Shown piece after piece: positions 23,902 through 33,199 of a stretch of DNA of 64,000 nucleotides; positions within the stretch are counted from its first letter, which is position 1; each line of letters starts with the position of its first letter. The DNA is from JAHEJA01 sp965656445. GTDB lineage: Bacteria; Pseudomonadota; Alphaproteobacteria; Rhodobacterales; Rhodobacteraceae. Made by a program: the position numbers and the translations under genes. The stretch is from positions 169,060-233,059 of the forward strand of contig CBFHKO010000003.1 of the NCBI GenBank assembly GCA_965656445.1, given 5' to 3'. The notes below the pieces were generated by a model, which saw only the letters and a program-made list of their open reading frames with translations, ran no database searches and was not told the DNA's origin.

Positions 23902-25059
23902 TCAACGTCTTTTCAACAATGTCACAAAAAACCCGTCTCCGAGCGTATTTGGTACAAATTGAACCTGCTCTGTCACAATCCATTGCGGATTTTCTGATAT
24001 GAACCAATCAACTTGATCGTGGTTCTCAGATCGCAGAACGCTACAGGTCGCATAGGCCAAGTACCCCTCGGGCGTTACAAAGCCAGAGGCGGTTTGTAGA
24101 ATATCGCGCTGCACCTCTTGCAATTCATTCAATTTTTCAGGGCTTAATGACCACTTGCCTTCGGGATCACGACGCCACGATCCACTGCCTGAACAGGGGA
24201 CGTCACAGAAGACAATATCAAATGAATAATCCCCCATATCTTCCTGATCTAAAACAACAATATCCGCCTGCGCGCGATTGGATCGGGTTGGCAGATCTTT
24301 CATGCGGCGCGGGAAAGCGTCATGTGCATGAACCGTTGTATCCAACCATCCCGCCAAAGCGAGTGACTTTCCGCCGCCACCAGCGCAGTAGTCGAGCACA
24401 CCCGTTACTGCCTCGCGTGGGATGACACAGACACTGGCCTGACTATTGGCGTCCTGCAATTCGACCAAGCCATCTTGATAGGAAATCGAATTGGCAACTT
24501 TGCGCGCGCCTTCGCGAACAATCAGGGCTGTTTCCACGGTTGGATGCGCTTCGACGACAATTCCATCTTCGGCCAAGGCCTCGATTGCGGCATCACGCGT
24601 ACTCAATATCAAGTTGACTCGTAGGAACACCTCGGCGCGATCGCGCATGGCTTGGGCCACCTCACGAGCCTTGTCCCCAAGGCTTTGATCCCATTGATCC
24701 CGTATCCAATCGGGCAGATCGTCCATTGGATCTACATTGACATCGGCTTCGGTCATTTCATGCGGCTCTAGCGCCATGGGTGAGTAGCCTTCGCCCGTGA
24801 AAATACCAGCAGGATCAATCCCTTGTTGGCGGAGTAGTCCGATCATAAGTGCGCGACCGTTGGCTCCTCCTCCGACGGTCGCGCAGGTATGTTTACGGCG
24901 TAAAACGGCATAAACATTGTCTCTTACAGCTGCGCGGTCTTTTGATCCGGCAAAGCGGCTATTTCTGGCCCAAGCGCTAATGGCTTGTTCCGCCGAGCGC
25001 CCCTCATTGATGTCGTCAAGAATTTCAATCGAGGCCTGAACCCGTGCAGCTGGTGTCAT
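23902..25059 (-). CDS. RsmB/NOP-family RNA cytosine-C5 methyltransferase
   Basis: This 385-residue SAM-dependent enzyme probably methylates a cytosine in rRNA. An N-terminal NusB-like helical region (to about residue 110) precedes the Rossmann domain. SAM motif I reads D-Y-C-A-G-G-G-G-K-S. The two catalytic cysteines are in D-V-P-C-S-G-S-G and Y-A-T-C-S-V-L-R-S-E-N. The start codon overlaps the guaB stop (TAATG), so the two are coupled. Target position cannot be assigned; rsmB is the nearest name. Confidence 0.88.
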   Translation of the reverse strand: MTPAARVQASIEILDDINEGRSAEQAISAWARNSRFAGSKDRAAVRDNVYAVLRRKHTCATVGGGANGRALMIGLLRQQGIDPAGIFTGEGYSPMALEPHEMTEADVNVDPMDDLPDWIRDQWDQSLGDKAREVAQAMRDRAEVFLRVNLILSTRDAAIEALAEDGIVVEAHPTVETALIVREGARKVANSISYQDGLVELQDANSQASVCVIPREAVTGVLDYCAGGGGKSLALAGWLDTTVHAHDAFPRRMKDLPTRSNRAQADIVVLDQEDMGDYSFDIVFCDVPCSGSGSWRRDPEGKWSLSPEKLNELQEVQRDILQTASGFVTPEGYLAYATCSVLRSENHDQVDWFISENPQWIVTEQVQFVPNTLGDGFFVTLLKRR

Positions 25060-26507
25060 TACATTATCCGATAATTCGGGCTTTCACGTGTGATTTGCAC
25101 ATCATGAACATGGCTCTCTTTGAGCCCAGCACCGGTGATTTTAACAAAGCTACATTTAGTGCGCATATCTTCTACTGTTGCGCTCCCTGTGTAGCCCATA
25201 GCCGCGCGTAGACCGCCGACCATTTGGTGAACAACAGCACCTGCCGCCCCTTTGTAAGGAACTTGGCCTTCGATCCCTTCGGGAACCAATTTGTCGCTGG
25301 CTGCGTCTTTTTGGAAATAGCGATCCGCTGAGCCACGCGCCATAGCGCCCAATGACCCCATACCACGATAGGCTTTGAATGAGCGCCCTTGATAGAGGAT
25401 GACTTCGCCCGGGGACTCGTCCGTTCCTGCAATCATCGATCCGATCATGGCAACAGAGGCGCCCGCTGCAATTGCCTTGGCAAAATCGCCTGAGAATTTG
25501 ATACCGCCATCTGCGATGATTGGCACGTCACCTGCTGCGCTTGCGCAATCCATGATGGCCGTCAGCTGAGGCACACCAACTCCAGCAACCATACGGGTGG
25601 TGCAGATTGATCCAGGGCCGATGCCGACTTTGACCGCATCTGCTCCCGCCCCGATCAAGGCTTTGGTCGCCTCGGCTGTGGCAACGTTACCCGCGACCAC
25701 TTGAACGGAGCTGTTGAATTTTTTGATGGCTTCGACAGATTTGGCAACGCCTTCGGAATGGCCGTGCGCGGTGTCAATGACAACCATATCAACGCCCGCA
25801 TCAATCAAAGCAAGCGAGCGCTCATATCCCGCATCGCCAACTGTTGAGGCCGCAGCAACGCGCAGACGCCCCAAATCATCCTTACAGGCGGTTGGGTTCA
25901 AAACGGATTGTTCGGTGTCTTTTAACGTCAAAAGACCCGTCAGTTTTCCATCTGCATCGGTGACAAGCAATTTTTCAATGCGGCGCTGTTTCATCATTTC
26001 GATGGCTTGTTGACGATCCGCAGGTTCATGAAGGATCGCCAAATCCTCAGTTGTCATCATTGCGTGCACAGGTGTTTTTGCATCTTCGGCAAAGCGCATA
26101 TCGCGATTGGTCACGATCCCAACAACGCGGCCCGTTTCATCAACGACAGGAAAGCCTGAGACATTGTAACGCTCGCGCAAGGCATTCGCATCGGCCAAGG
26201 TTTGATCGGCGCGCAATGTAATGGGGTTATAGACAATCCCGCTTTCGAACCGTTTGACGCGGCGCACTTCGCGTGACTGCGCCTCGATGTCCAAATTGCG
26301 GTGGATCACGCCCATACCGCCTGCTTGGGCCATCGTGATCGCCATGCGCGATTCAGTAACCGTATCCATAGCCGAACTCAGCAATGGTATATTCAAGGAG
26401 ATTGATTGAGTCACCCGTGTGCGCGTGTCTGCCGTATTGGGCAAAACATTGGACGCGGCAGGAACCAATAGAACATCATCAAACGTGAGAGCCTCGCGAA
26501 TCTGCAT
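25059..26507 (-). CDS. guaB: Inosine-5'-monophosphate dehydrogenase
   Basis: GuaB oxidises IMP to XMP, the committed step to GMP. The 482-residue form starts at the ATG at 26507, with AAGGA upstream and the family N-terminus I-R-E-A-L-T-F-D-D-V-L-L. The active-site loop G-P-G-S-I-C-T-T-R holds the catalytic Cys, and a pair of CBS domains (about residues 95-205) regulates it. G-G-I-K-F-S-G-D and Y-R-G-M-G-S-L-G-A-M are also present. It is cotranscribed with the RNA methyltransferase gene. Confidence 0.97.
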   Translation of the reverse strand: MQIREALTFDDVLLVPAASNVLPNTADTRTRVTQSISLNIPLLSSAMDTVTESRMAITMAQAGGMGVIHRNLDIEAQSREVRRVKRFESGIVYNPITLRADQTLADANALRERYNVSGFPVVDETGRVVGIVTNRDMRFAEDAKTPVHAMMTTEDLAILHEPADRQQAIEMMKQRRIEKLLVTDADGKLTGLLTLKDTEQSVLNPTACKDDLGRLRVAAASTVGDAGYERSLALIDAGVDMVVIDTAHGHSEGVAKSVEAIKKFNSSVQVVAGNVATAEATKALIGAGADAVKVGIGPGSICTTRMVAGVGVPQLTAIMDCASAAGDVPIIADGGIKFSGDFAKAIAAGASVAMIGSMIAGTDESPGEVILYQGRSFKAYRGMGSLGAMARGSADRYFQKDAASDKLVPEGIEGQVPYKGAAGAVVHQMVGGLRAAMGYTGSATVEDMRTKCSFVKITGAGLKESHVHDVQITRESPNYRIM

Positions 26508-26665
26508 CTCAAAATCCTTCTTCGTAGCAGGGAACACTTGGCGGTTTCCTATTTCACGTTATGTCCCAAAAGAAAAGCCCTATGCAGCCCACATCGGCTA
26601 TTTTCTTTCGTTAAAGAATGCTGAATACAGGTGGCCATCGGTTTTTTCAGTTTGGGAGGACAAAA

Positions 26666-27622
26666 ATGAGCGAACATGGTTATGAAAGCGGACGCCTTGA
26701 TTTACCTTTTGTTGGGATTTCAACATTCAGAAAACGCCCCTATGTGAGCGACTGGTCCACCCTTGATGCAGATGTCGCAATCTTGGGCGCGCCCTTTGAT
26801 GCAGGCACACAATGGCGATCTGGTGCACGCTTTGGTCCGCGAGGTGTGCGTGAGGCCTCCACCCTGTTTAGCTTTGGTCATGCGGGCGCGTATGATCACG
26901 AAGACGACGCAACTTACCTCCCCGGTGATGTTCGTATTGTAGATATGGGGGATGCCGATATTGTGCATACGGACACAGTGCAAAGTCATGCCAATATTGA
27001 AACAGGTGTGCGTGCTGCGCTAAATGCTGGTGCCTTGCCCGTCGTGATCGGCGGGGATCACTCAATCAATATCCCTTGTATCAATGCCTTTGAGGGTCAG
27101 GGTGATTTCCACATTCTTCAAATTGATGCCCATTTGGATTTTGTTGACGAACGCCATGGTGTGCGTCACGGTCATGGCAACCCAATGCGCCGCGCGGCAG
27201 AAAAGCCCTATGTCACGGGATTAACCCAAGTCGGCATTCGCAATGTCAGCTCAACCGCCAAAGAAGGTTACGAGGCCGCGCGGGCAATGGGATCGGATAT
27301 CCTCTCTGTACGCCAAGCGCGTGAGATTGGAACACGGTCCGTGATTGACCGCATTCCAACGGGTGCGCGGGTCTATGTGACCATAGACATTGATGCATTT
27401 TGCCCTTCTATCGCGCCCGGAACAGGCACGCCAAGTCATGGGGGGTTCCTCTATTACGAAGTCTTGGAAATGCTGCAAACCCTATCAGAGCGTCATGACA
27501 TCATCGGATTAGACCTCGTCGAAGTGGCCCCTGATTATGATCCAACAGGATCGACATCCATTCTTGCCGCCCAGCTTTTGCTCAACACGCTTGGGTTCAT
27601 CTTTCACAACAAGGCGACATAA
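26666..27622 (+). CDS. Agmatinase-family ureohydrolase
   Basis: This 318-residue manganese enzyme of the arginase/agmatinase fold splits a guanidino group to release urea. The start is the ATG at 26666, with GGGAGGA 7 nt upstream. Metal motifs are G-G-D-H-S, D-A-H-L-D and D-I-D-A-F-C-P-S, followed by A-P-G-T-G-T-P-S-H-G-G. The Cys after D-x-D-A-F and the Ser-His instead of Glu-Pro before G-G differ from classic SpeB, so substrates other than agmatine (for example guanidinobutyrate) are possible. The TSUP permease gene follows without a gap. Confidence 0.88.
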   Translation: MSEHGYESGRLDLPFVGISTFRKRPYVSDWSTLDADVAILGAPFDAGTQWRSGARFGPRGVREASTLFSFGHAGAYDHEDDATYLPGDVRIVDMGDADIVHTDTVQSHANIETGVRAALNAGALPVVIGGDHSINIPCINAFEGQGDFHILQIDAHLDFVDERHGVRHGHGNPMRRAAEKPYVTGLTQVGIRNVSSTAKEGYEAARAMGSDILSVRQAREIGTRSVIDRIPTGARVYVTIDIDAFCPSIAPGTGTPSHGGFLYYEVLEMLQTLSERHDIIGLDLVEVAPDYDPTGSTSILAAQLLLNTLGFIFHNKAT

Positions 27623-28363
27623 ATGATCGATTGGATTATCCTTATTATCGCAGCATTTGGCGCAGGCGTTTTGAATACAATTGCGGGGGGTGGCACCTTT
27701 TTGACATTCCCTGCCCTTGTGTTTGTGGGGCTTCCCCCAGTTGTGGCCAATGCGACCAGCGCGATTGCGGTCTTGCCTGGATATCTTTCGGGTGCCTTGG
27801 GATTTTCAAAAGAGCTGCGCGCCTTTGATCGGCCGCTTCTCATTCGGCTCACCATTTATACCCTAATCGGTGGATTGATTGGGGCCGCGCTTTTGTTGGT
27901 GTCCTCAAACAAAGCCTTTGCCTCAATCGTCCCCTACCTTCTGTTGGTTGCGACGCTGATTTTCGTGTTTTCTGAGAATTTGCGCGATTTGGCACAGCGC
28001 CATGCCCGCGCTATCACGCCCTATGGGGCGATTGGCCTGATCTTAGTTTGTATCTATGGTGGCTATTTTAATGGGGGTCTTGGCATTGTTCTTTTGGCTC
28101 TCTTTTCGCTATGGGGCATGCAGGACATGCACCAAATGAATGGGCTTAAGAATGGGTTATCCTTTGCACTGTCCCTGATTTCTGTTGCAGCCTTTGGTGC
28201 AGGTGGGTTGATTGCATGGCCCCAAGCCCTTGTGATGATGGTTGCGGCAACAATTGGCGGATATGCAGGTGCCCCACTTGCGCGCGCAATTCCCAAGTCA
28301 GCTTTGAAATGGATCGTCGCCCTTGTCGGCTTTGGAATGAGCCTTGTATTTTTCTTGCGCTAA
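27623..28363 (+). CDS. TSUP (TauE/SafE) family permease
   Basis: This 246-residue inner-membrane protein has about eight helices and the two half-repeats of the TSUP family: G-A-G-V-L-N-T-I-A-G-G-G near residue 12 and Y-G-G-Y-F-N-G-G-L-G-I near 143. The family exports or imports sulfonates, sulfite or related anions; specificity is not readable. Its ATG directly follows the agmatinase stop codon, so the two are one transcript and may act on related substrates. Confidence 0.9.
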   Translation: MIDWIILIIAAFGAGVLNTIAGGGTFLTFPALVFVGLPPVVANATSAIAVLPGYLSGALGFSKELRAFDRPLLIRLTIYTLIGGLIGAALLLVSSNKAFASIVPYLLLVATLIFVFSENLRDLAQRHARAITPYGAIGLILVCIYGGYFNGGLGIVLLALFSLWGMQDMHQMNGLKNGLSFALSLISVAAFGAGGLIAWPQALVMMVAATIGGYAGAPLARAIPKSALKWIVALVGFGMSLVFFLR

Positions 28364-28487
28364 CGCGGGACCAGAGGCAAACCGAAAAAATGCCGCCAAT
28401 GTGTTATAAAATGGCGAAAGCGGGCTTTTTGTTTTTGATCAACACTCTACAGTAACGCCAAACCACCGATGCAAGGATATGCACAAA

Positions 28488-30536
28488 ATGAGCAAAGACC
28501 CCCTCGTCGTCTTTACCCCGTCTGGAAAACGCGGTCATTTCCCTGTTGGCACACCTGTTCTCACAGCCGCCCGTCAACTCGGCGTGGATTTGGACTCCGT
28601 CTGTGGCGGACGCGGCATTTGCAGCAAATGCCAAATCACGCCGTCTTATGGTGAATTTTCCAAGCATGGTGTGAGCGTTGCGGATGATGCCTTATCAGAA
28701 TGGAATTCCGTGGAACAGCGCTATGATGACAAACGCGGTCTCAAAGCAGGTCGTCGTCTAGGATGCCAAGCGACGGTTCAAAGTGACGTGGTGATTGATG
28801 TTCCTGCCGAAAGCCAAGTTCACAAACAAGTGGTCCGCAAATCCGCCAGTGCGCGGGCGATTACAATGGATCCTGCGACCAAGCTCTATTTCGTCAACGT
28901 CGATGAACCCGACATGCATGAGCCAACAGGTGATTTGGAACGCCTAGAGCGCGCCTTACAAAGCCAGTGGAATATTGAGGCCATTCAATGCGATCTCAGC
29001 GTCTTGTCCAAATTGCAAACAGTGCTTCGCAAAGGCAAATGGCAAGTCACAGTCGCCCTCTTTCAAGATCACACAACAAAAACACCTCGTGTCATTGATG
29101 TGTTCAAAGGGCTGCATGAGGACGGAGTTTATGGCCTCGCGATTGATTTAGGCTCCACAACAGTCGCCGCGCACCTCACAGATTTGGTCACGGGTGAAGT
29201 GATTGCTAGCTCTGGCATCATGAACCCGCAAATCCGTTTTGGCGAAGACCTCATGAGCCGCGTCTCTTACGCTATGATGAACGCAGGCGGTGACAAAGAA
29301 ATGACCGCCTCTGTGCGCGAGGCGATCAATATCTTGATCCAGGACATCGCGACTGAGGCCAAGATTGACACCAACCTCATTATGGAAGTTGTCTTTGTCT
29401 GCAATCCTGTGATGCATCACCTCTTGCTTGGCATTGATCCTGTTGAATTGGGCCAAGCCCCCTTTGCGCTTGCGACCTCTGAATCCCTCTCGCTTTATGC
29501 CAAAGAATTGGACCTCAGCGCGATGAATGCCGCGGCTCAATGCTATATCCTGCCCTGTATTGCGGGTCACGTGGGCGCTGACGCGGCGGCTGTTGCCCTG
29601 TCCGAGGAACCTGGAAAATCTGAAGACTTGGTGTTGATCGTGGATGTGGGCACGAATGCGGAAATCCTATTGGGCAATGCAGAACGCGTGCTGGCTTGTT
29701 CCTCTCCCACTGGTCCCGCCTTCGAAGGGGCGCAAATTAGCTCCGGCCAACGCGCGGCCCCCGGCGCCATTGAAAAACTTGAAATCGACCCAATCACCAA
29801 AGAGCCAAGGTTCCGCGTTATTGGATGTGAAAAATGGTCTGACGAAGACGGGTTTTGGGAAGAGACCAAGGGATCGGGGATCACGGGCATCTGCGGAAGC
29901 GGCATTATCGAAGCCGTGGCCGAGCTGCGTTTGGCGGGATTGATGGATGAAAACGGTCTCATCGGGTCCGCGTCGGCCGCAGGCACTGAGCGTTTGATCG
30001 AAGATGGTCGTACGCATTCTTATGTGGTGTATGACGGCACGGCCGAAGATGGTCCAAAAATCACCGTTACCCAAGGCGATATTCGCGCCATTCAATTGGC
30101 CAAATCCGCGCTTTATGCAGGTGCGCGGCTTCTCATGGATGAGATGGAGGTTGAAACCGTCGATCGTGTGGTTCTTGCGGGGGCGTTTGGGGCGCATATT
30201 TCTAGCAAACACGCGATGGTGTTAGGCATGATCCCTGATGTGCCATTGGATAAAGTTCAATCTGCTGGGAATGCGGCGGGAACTGGTGCGCGCATTGCCC
30301 TGTGCAACACCCAGTCGCGCAAAGAGATCGAAAAAGTGGTGCGCCAAATCACCAAGGTCGAAACCGCGATTGAGCCAAAGTTCCAAGAACACTTTGTGGC
30401 CGCCAACGCAATCCCACATAAAACAGCGCCCTTCCCAGAGCTGAACAAGATCGTCACGCTTCCGGCTGTGAATTTCAACACAGGATCAAGCGGCGGTGCC
30501 GCAGACGGTGGTCGCAGACGTCGGCGTAGGTCGTAA
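28488..30536 (+). CDS. ASKHA-domain 2Fe-2S protein, candidate corrinoid activation protein
   Basis: This 682-residue protein has the layout of RACo/RamA-like reductive activators that restore Co(I) in corrinoid methyltransferase systems. The plant-type ferredoxin domain has cysteines at C-G-G-R-G-I-C-S-K-C (39, 45, 48) and a fourth in R-L-G-C-Q. The C-terminal part is an ASKHA ATPase: G-L-A-I-D-L-G-S-T-T-V, I-V-D-V-G-T-N-A-E, G-I-C-G-S-G-I-I-E and L-A-G-A-F-G-A-H. The tail ends in a glycine and arginine run. The ATG at 28488 is chosen because AAGGA is 10 nt upstream. It probably serves the MttB-family enzyme encoded 14 kb away. Confidence 0.85.
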   Translation: MSKDPLVVFTPSGKRGHFPVGTPVLTAARQLGVDLDSVCGGRGICSKCQITPSYGEFSKHGVSVADDALSEWNSVEQRYDDKRGLKAGRRLGCQATVQSDVVIDVPAESQVHKQVVRKSASARAITMDPATKLYFVNVDEPDMHEPTGDLERLERALQSQWNIEAIQCDLSVLSKLQTVLRKGKWQVTVALFQDHTTKTPRVIDVFKGLHEDGVYGLAIDLGSTTVAAHLTDLVTGEVIASSGIMNPQIRFGEDLMSRVSYAMMNAGGDKEMTASVREAINILIQDIATEAKIDTNLIMEVVFVCNPVMHHLLLGIDPVELGQAPFALATSESLSLYAKELDLSAMNAAAQCYILPCIAGHVGADAAAVALSEEPGKSEDLVLIVDVGTNAEILLGNAERVLACSSPTGPAFEGAQISSGQRAAPGAIEKLEIDPITKEPRFRVIGCEKWSDEDGFWEETKGSGITGICGSGIIEAVAELRLAGLMDENGLIGSASAAGTERLIEDGRTHSYVVYDGTAEDGPKITVTQGDIRAIQLAKSALYAGARLLMDEMEVETVDRVVLAGAFGAHISSKHAMVLGMIPDVPLDKVQSAGNAAGTGARIALCNTQSRKEIEKVVRQITKVETAIEPKFQEHFVAANAIPHKTAPFPELNKIVTLPAVNFNTGSSGGAADGGRRRRRRS

Positions 30537-30548
30537 TTTAACGACCTA
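30527..30548. terminator. Hairpin between convergent genes
   Basis: Arms TAGGTCGT (30527-30534) and ACGACCTA (30541-30548) with a 6-nt loop span the 13-bp gap between the two stop codons. There is no T tract, so it is at best a bidirectional terminator. Confidence 0.45.
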
Positions 30549-30549
30549 T

Positions 30550-32001
30550 TCAGAACTTTGTTGGTACCTTCAAACCGACATTGACTGTTGTTGGTGCCAT
30601 ACCTTGACCTACGGCCGCTCGAACATGTCCTAAACCAACTGTCAAAGCAAGGCTTGGGTCGATCCAATAATCGATTTCAGCTCGAGCGCCATAGATTAGC
30701 CCACCGTTGGTATCCACGCCAGCTCCTCCAGCAGCGCCCATTACAACCTCAGCCGAGTAGGACCAATTGTTTTTAGGAACGCTATGCCAGCCAATTCCAA
30801 ACAGTCCCAACTGATAACCGCCAACGTCCCCTGTAAATGCTGTCGAAGCTTGACCTGTAATATAAAATATTTCATTGAGAAAAACATCAATTGTCGTTTC
30901 TAACAAGTTTGGCGTTTGAGAGTAGTGTGGCTTTCCCCGAATGAACCTCGTGTTGGGAAATTGACGTGTTATCCCTGAATAAAACTGAATTTTGTGTGCG
31001 TTTTGAGTTTTTTGTCGCCGCTGAGACGATCCAAAATTATACGCGATATCCAAACTAGGAGCGACAACAGAAAAGGCGCCGTTGAAAGACTTTCTCCTGC
31101 TAATACCAGCTTTAAGGATCCAGTTGTCTGACAACGTTATGTTTGCCGATAAGCCCGCAGTCCAAAGGAGGCCACCTCCAGTATCTATTGCACCTCCACA
31201 ACCTGCTCCTAATCCGAATTCATAGGCAAAAATTGTGTTTCCTAGAATGTTCTTTGATCTTACCCCAAGAACCCAATCGGCATACCCTTCTGCAAATCCA
31301 GACACAACGCCATTGGCTTGCAGAAACGTATCAAAAGCAGCATTACTGTCAAAAACGAATTCACCACCTAAAAGATGCATATCCTGAGATTGAGCACCAC
31401 TAATCGTTTTAGACGAGTCACTGTGTAGATATTGCATGTAACGCAGCGACGCTGATTTGAAGACTGTGTCACCATTGCGAGATTTCCAAGTGCCGCCATT
31501 ATTAGGAACAGAAAAGTTTAGATTGAACGGCTTGCTATAATACGTTGTGATAGCTGGCGTAGCGATATCAGAACCGTCGATGGTTGTCCAAGAAGCGCCA
31601 AGGCCAAGATGTCCACCAAAGGTCGGTATTTCCAGCGTTAAAAAAGGTCTGACCATAATGCCATCCCCATGCACCCGACTGCCTCCGCCGCCACCTCCCA
31701 CATAAGCGCCAAGGGCCATTCTGTAATCATGCCCTAAGTCGAAATAACGACCTGCTTCTACACCTCCGACAAAGAGGCCACCCCCCTGTCCAAGCGCGCC
31801 AGAATATAAACTCTGACCCAAAAAATAGCCTTGATCAGTAACATAGCCCAATGTCAGTTGATGAAGACCTGAAACGGGAGTTTGCGATTTAGTAAAATGA
31901 TCTATCCCAAATTTCCATTCAAGCTCTCCCGCTTGAGCTGAAACTGTCAATAAGCTAACAAACAAATAAGGGAAAATGACAATTTTGGCAAAAAATTTCA
32001 T
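30550..32001 (-). CDS. Exported two-repeat protein, probably outer-membrane associated
   Basis: This 483-residue protein of no recognised family has a signal peptide (M-K-F-F-A-K-I-V then a hydrophobic stretch ending V-S-A-Q-A). The rest is rich in Gly, aromatic residues and alternating hydrophobics, as in beta-barrels. An internal duplication is visible: G-A-G-C-G-G-A-I-D-T-G-G-G-L-L near residue 265 mirrors G-A-A-G-G-A-G-V-D-T-N-G-G-L near 430, each followed by a D-x-W-I or D-Y-W-I strand. The middle (about 330-360) holds a basic linker with S-S-Q-R-R-Q-K. It ends in a C-terminal Phe (P-T-K-F), as many outer-membrane proteins do. It is more AT-rich than the ASKHA gene. Function unknown. Confidence 0.65.
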   Translation of the reverse strand: MKFFAKIVIFPYLFVSLLTVSAQAGELEWKFGIDHFTKSQTPVSGLHQLTLGYVTDQGYFLGQSLYSGALGQGGGLFVGGVEAGRYFDLGHDYRMALGAYVGGGGGGSRVHGDGIMVRPFLTLEIPTFGGHLGLGASWTTIDGSDIATPAITTYYSKPFNLNFSVPNNGGTWKSRNGDTVFKSASLRYMQYLHSDSSKTISGAQSQDMHLLGGEFVFDSNAAFDTFLQANGVVSGFAEGYADWVLGVRSKNILGNTIFAYEFGLGAGCGGAIDTGGGLLWTAGLSANITLSDNWILKAGISRRKSFNGAFSVVAPSLDIAYNFGSSQRRQKTQNAHKIQFYSGITRQFPNTRFIRGKPHYSQTPNLLETTIDVFLNEIFYITGQASTAFTGDVGGYQLGLFGIGWHSVPKNNWSYSAEVVMGAAGGAGVDTNGGLIYGARAEIDYWIDPSLALTVGLGHVRAAVGQGMAPTTVNVGLKVPTKF

Positions 32002-32094
32002 GAAACATCCTAGGTAAACCAGTTGGATAGTATCACAAATGTTGATTTAGAGGTAACGTTTAGTAAGTCAGGAAAACCATTCCATTAAAACAAG

Positions 32095-32121
32095 AAAAGC
32101 CAGACAAAATGTCTGGCTTTT
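32095..32121 (-). terminator. Rho-independent terminator
   Basis: Twelve-bp arms around a 3-nt loop (AGCCAGACA and TGTCTGGCT core) are flanked by A and T runs. It lies 21 bp after the stop of the 46-residue gene on the minus strand. Confidence 0.85.
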
Positions 32122-32142
32122 TCGCGGTCCTAAACACAGGAT

Positions 32143-32283
32143 TTAGGCAGGTTGAGCAGCGGTGCTCTGAGGAGCCGATTGTGTTTTCTCTGATTTGCGG
32201 AAAAGAGACGCAAAAAAGTTGCGGATCATTTCGGCGCGCAGGCGACGGGCTTCGAATTCAATTTCAGCGTAGTTGATTTGCAT
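32143..32283 (-). CDS. 46-residue helical peptide, resembles small Rhodobacterales proteins
   Basis: This small gene has AAGGA 8 nt before the ATG at 32283; a second ATG two codons earlier is too close to that site. The product M-Q-I-N-Y-A-E-I-E-F-E-A-R-R-L-R-A-E-M-I is one amphipathic helix. It is followed by R-N-F-F-A-S-L-F-R-K and a polar tail. The pattern of a conserved Y-A-x-I-E, R-x-L-R-A-E and a basic F-F end recalls short DUF1127-like or RSP_7527-like proteins. A good terminator follows. Function unknown. Confidence 0.65.
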   Translation of the reverse strand: MQINYAEIEFEARRLRAEMIRNFFASLFRKSEKTQSAPQSTAAQPA

Positions 32284-32385
32284 GGTCATATCCTTTGACT
32301 GTGTCTAGGATATACATAACAACCAAGGCTCATATCAGTAGACCAAACTTTGGAATACCCGATATGCAAAATTGCGATAGCGCTA

Positions 32386-32586
32386 TCAGCTCGGTTGGAG
32401 CGCAGTCACGATCAACAAGAACACGGTAGCAAGCACCAATTTCGTCAACATAATCGAAAATGTTATCCCGCTCACTGGAATAACCAAGACACCTAATGCA
32501 GCGATCACCAAGGCGACTTGGATCAAACGACGGGCAAACCCTGTCAGAGGATTGCTTGAGGGTGCAAATTCATTGGTAAAAGCCAT
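32386..32586 (-). CDS. 66-residue membrane protein
   Basis: The ATG at 32586 has AGGAGA 8 nt upstream. The product has a polar start with N-P-L-T-G-F-A-R-R and two hydrophobic helices (about 22-40 and 45-62). No family is recognised. It is divergent from the ribosomal protein operon at 32821. Confidence 0.6.
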   Translation of the reverse strand: MAFTNEFAPSSNPLTGFARRLIQVALVIAALGVLVIPVSGITFSIMLTKLVLATVFLLIVTALQPS

Positions 32587-32820
32587 GGGTTTATCTCCTG
32601 TTTCTTGGAGATTAAGAAACTGTTAAACAATGGCACGATTGGGGCACGCAAACGACGAAGATAAGAAATTATCGAGATGCCCTGCCCCAGTCTTGCAAAG
32701 ATATAATTTTCCTGTAAAAGAGTCCTTTCTTCGCGAAGCAATTTTTTCGCGCGGTCTCTCGTGGGTAAGTGCGGAGAGTATACCTTGCCCTATGAAACGC
32801 GCCAGACAAATGGAGCTCAC

Positions 32821-33177
32821 ATGCCTTTATACGAGCATGTCTTTATCTCGCGTCAGGACTTGTCCAACGCACAGGCCGAAGGCCTCGTCGAACACTTCTC
32901 CACAGTACTCGCAGACAATGGCGGCAAAGTCGTCGATAGCGAATATTGGGGTGTCAAAACGATGGCTTACAAAATCAACAAAAACCGTAAAGGCCACTAC
33001 GCTTTCTTGCGCACAGATGCACCTGCACCTGCTGTTCAAGAAATGGAACGCCTTATGCGCTTGCACGATGATGTCATGCGTATCTTGACGATCAAAGTTG
33101 ATGAACATGCCGAAGGTCCTTCGGTACAAATGCAAAAACGTGATGACCGTGGCGAACGCCGCGAGCGCCGCGCATAA
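32821..33177 (+). CDS. rpsF: Ribosomal protein bS6
   Basis: This 118-residue 30S protein binds bS18. The start M-P-L-Y-E-H-V-F-I-S-R-Q-D is at 32821; the frame is open 20 codons earlier, but that part is not S6. Motifs E-Y-W-G-V-K-T-M-A-Y and Y-A-F-L-R-T-D-A-P are seen, with a basic tail R-G-E-R-R-E-R-R-A typical of the group. It is first in the operon rpsF-rpsR-rplI. Confidence 0.97.
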   Translation: MPLYEHVFISRQDLSNAQAEGLVEHFSTVLADNGGKVVDSEYWGVKTMAYKINKNRKGHYAFLRTDAPAPAVQEMERLMRLHDDVMRILTIKVDEHAEGPSVQMQKRDDRGERRERRA

Positions 33178-33199
33178 GCTGACGAAAGGATCTTAAATC

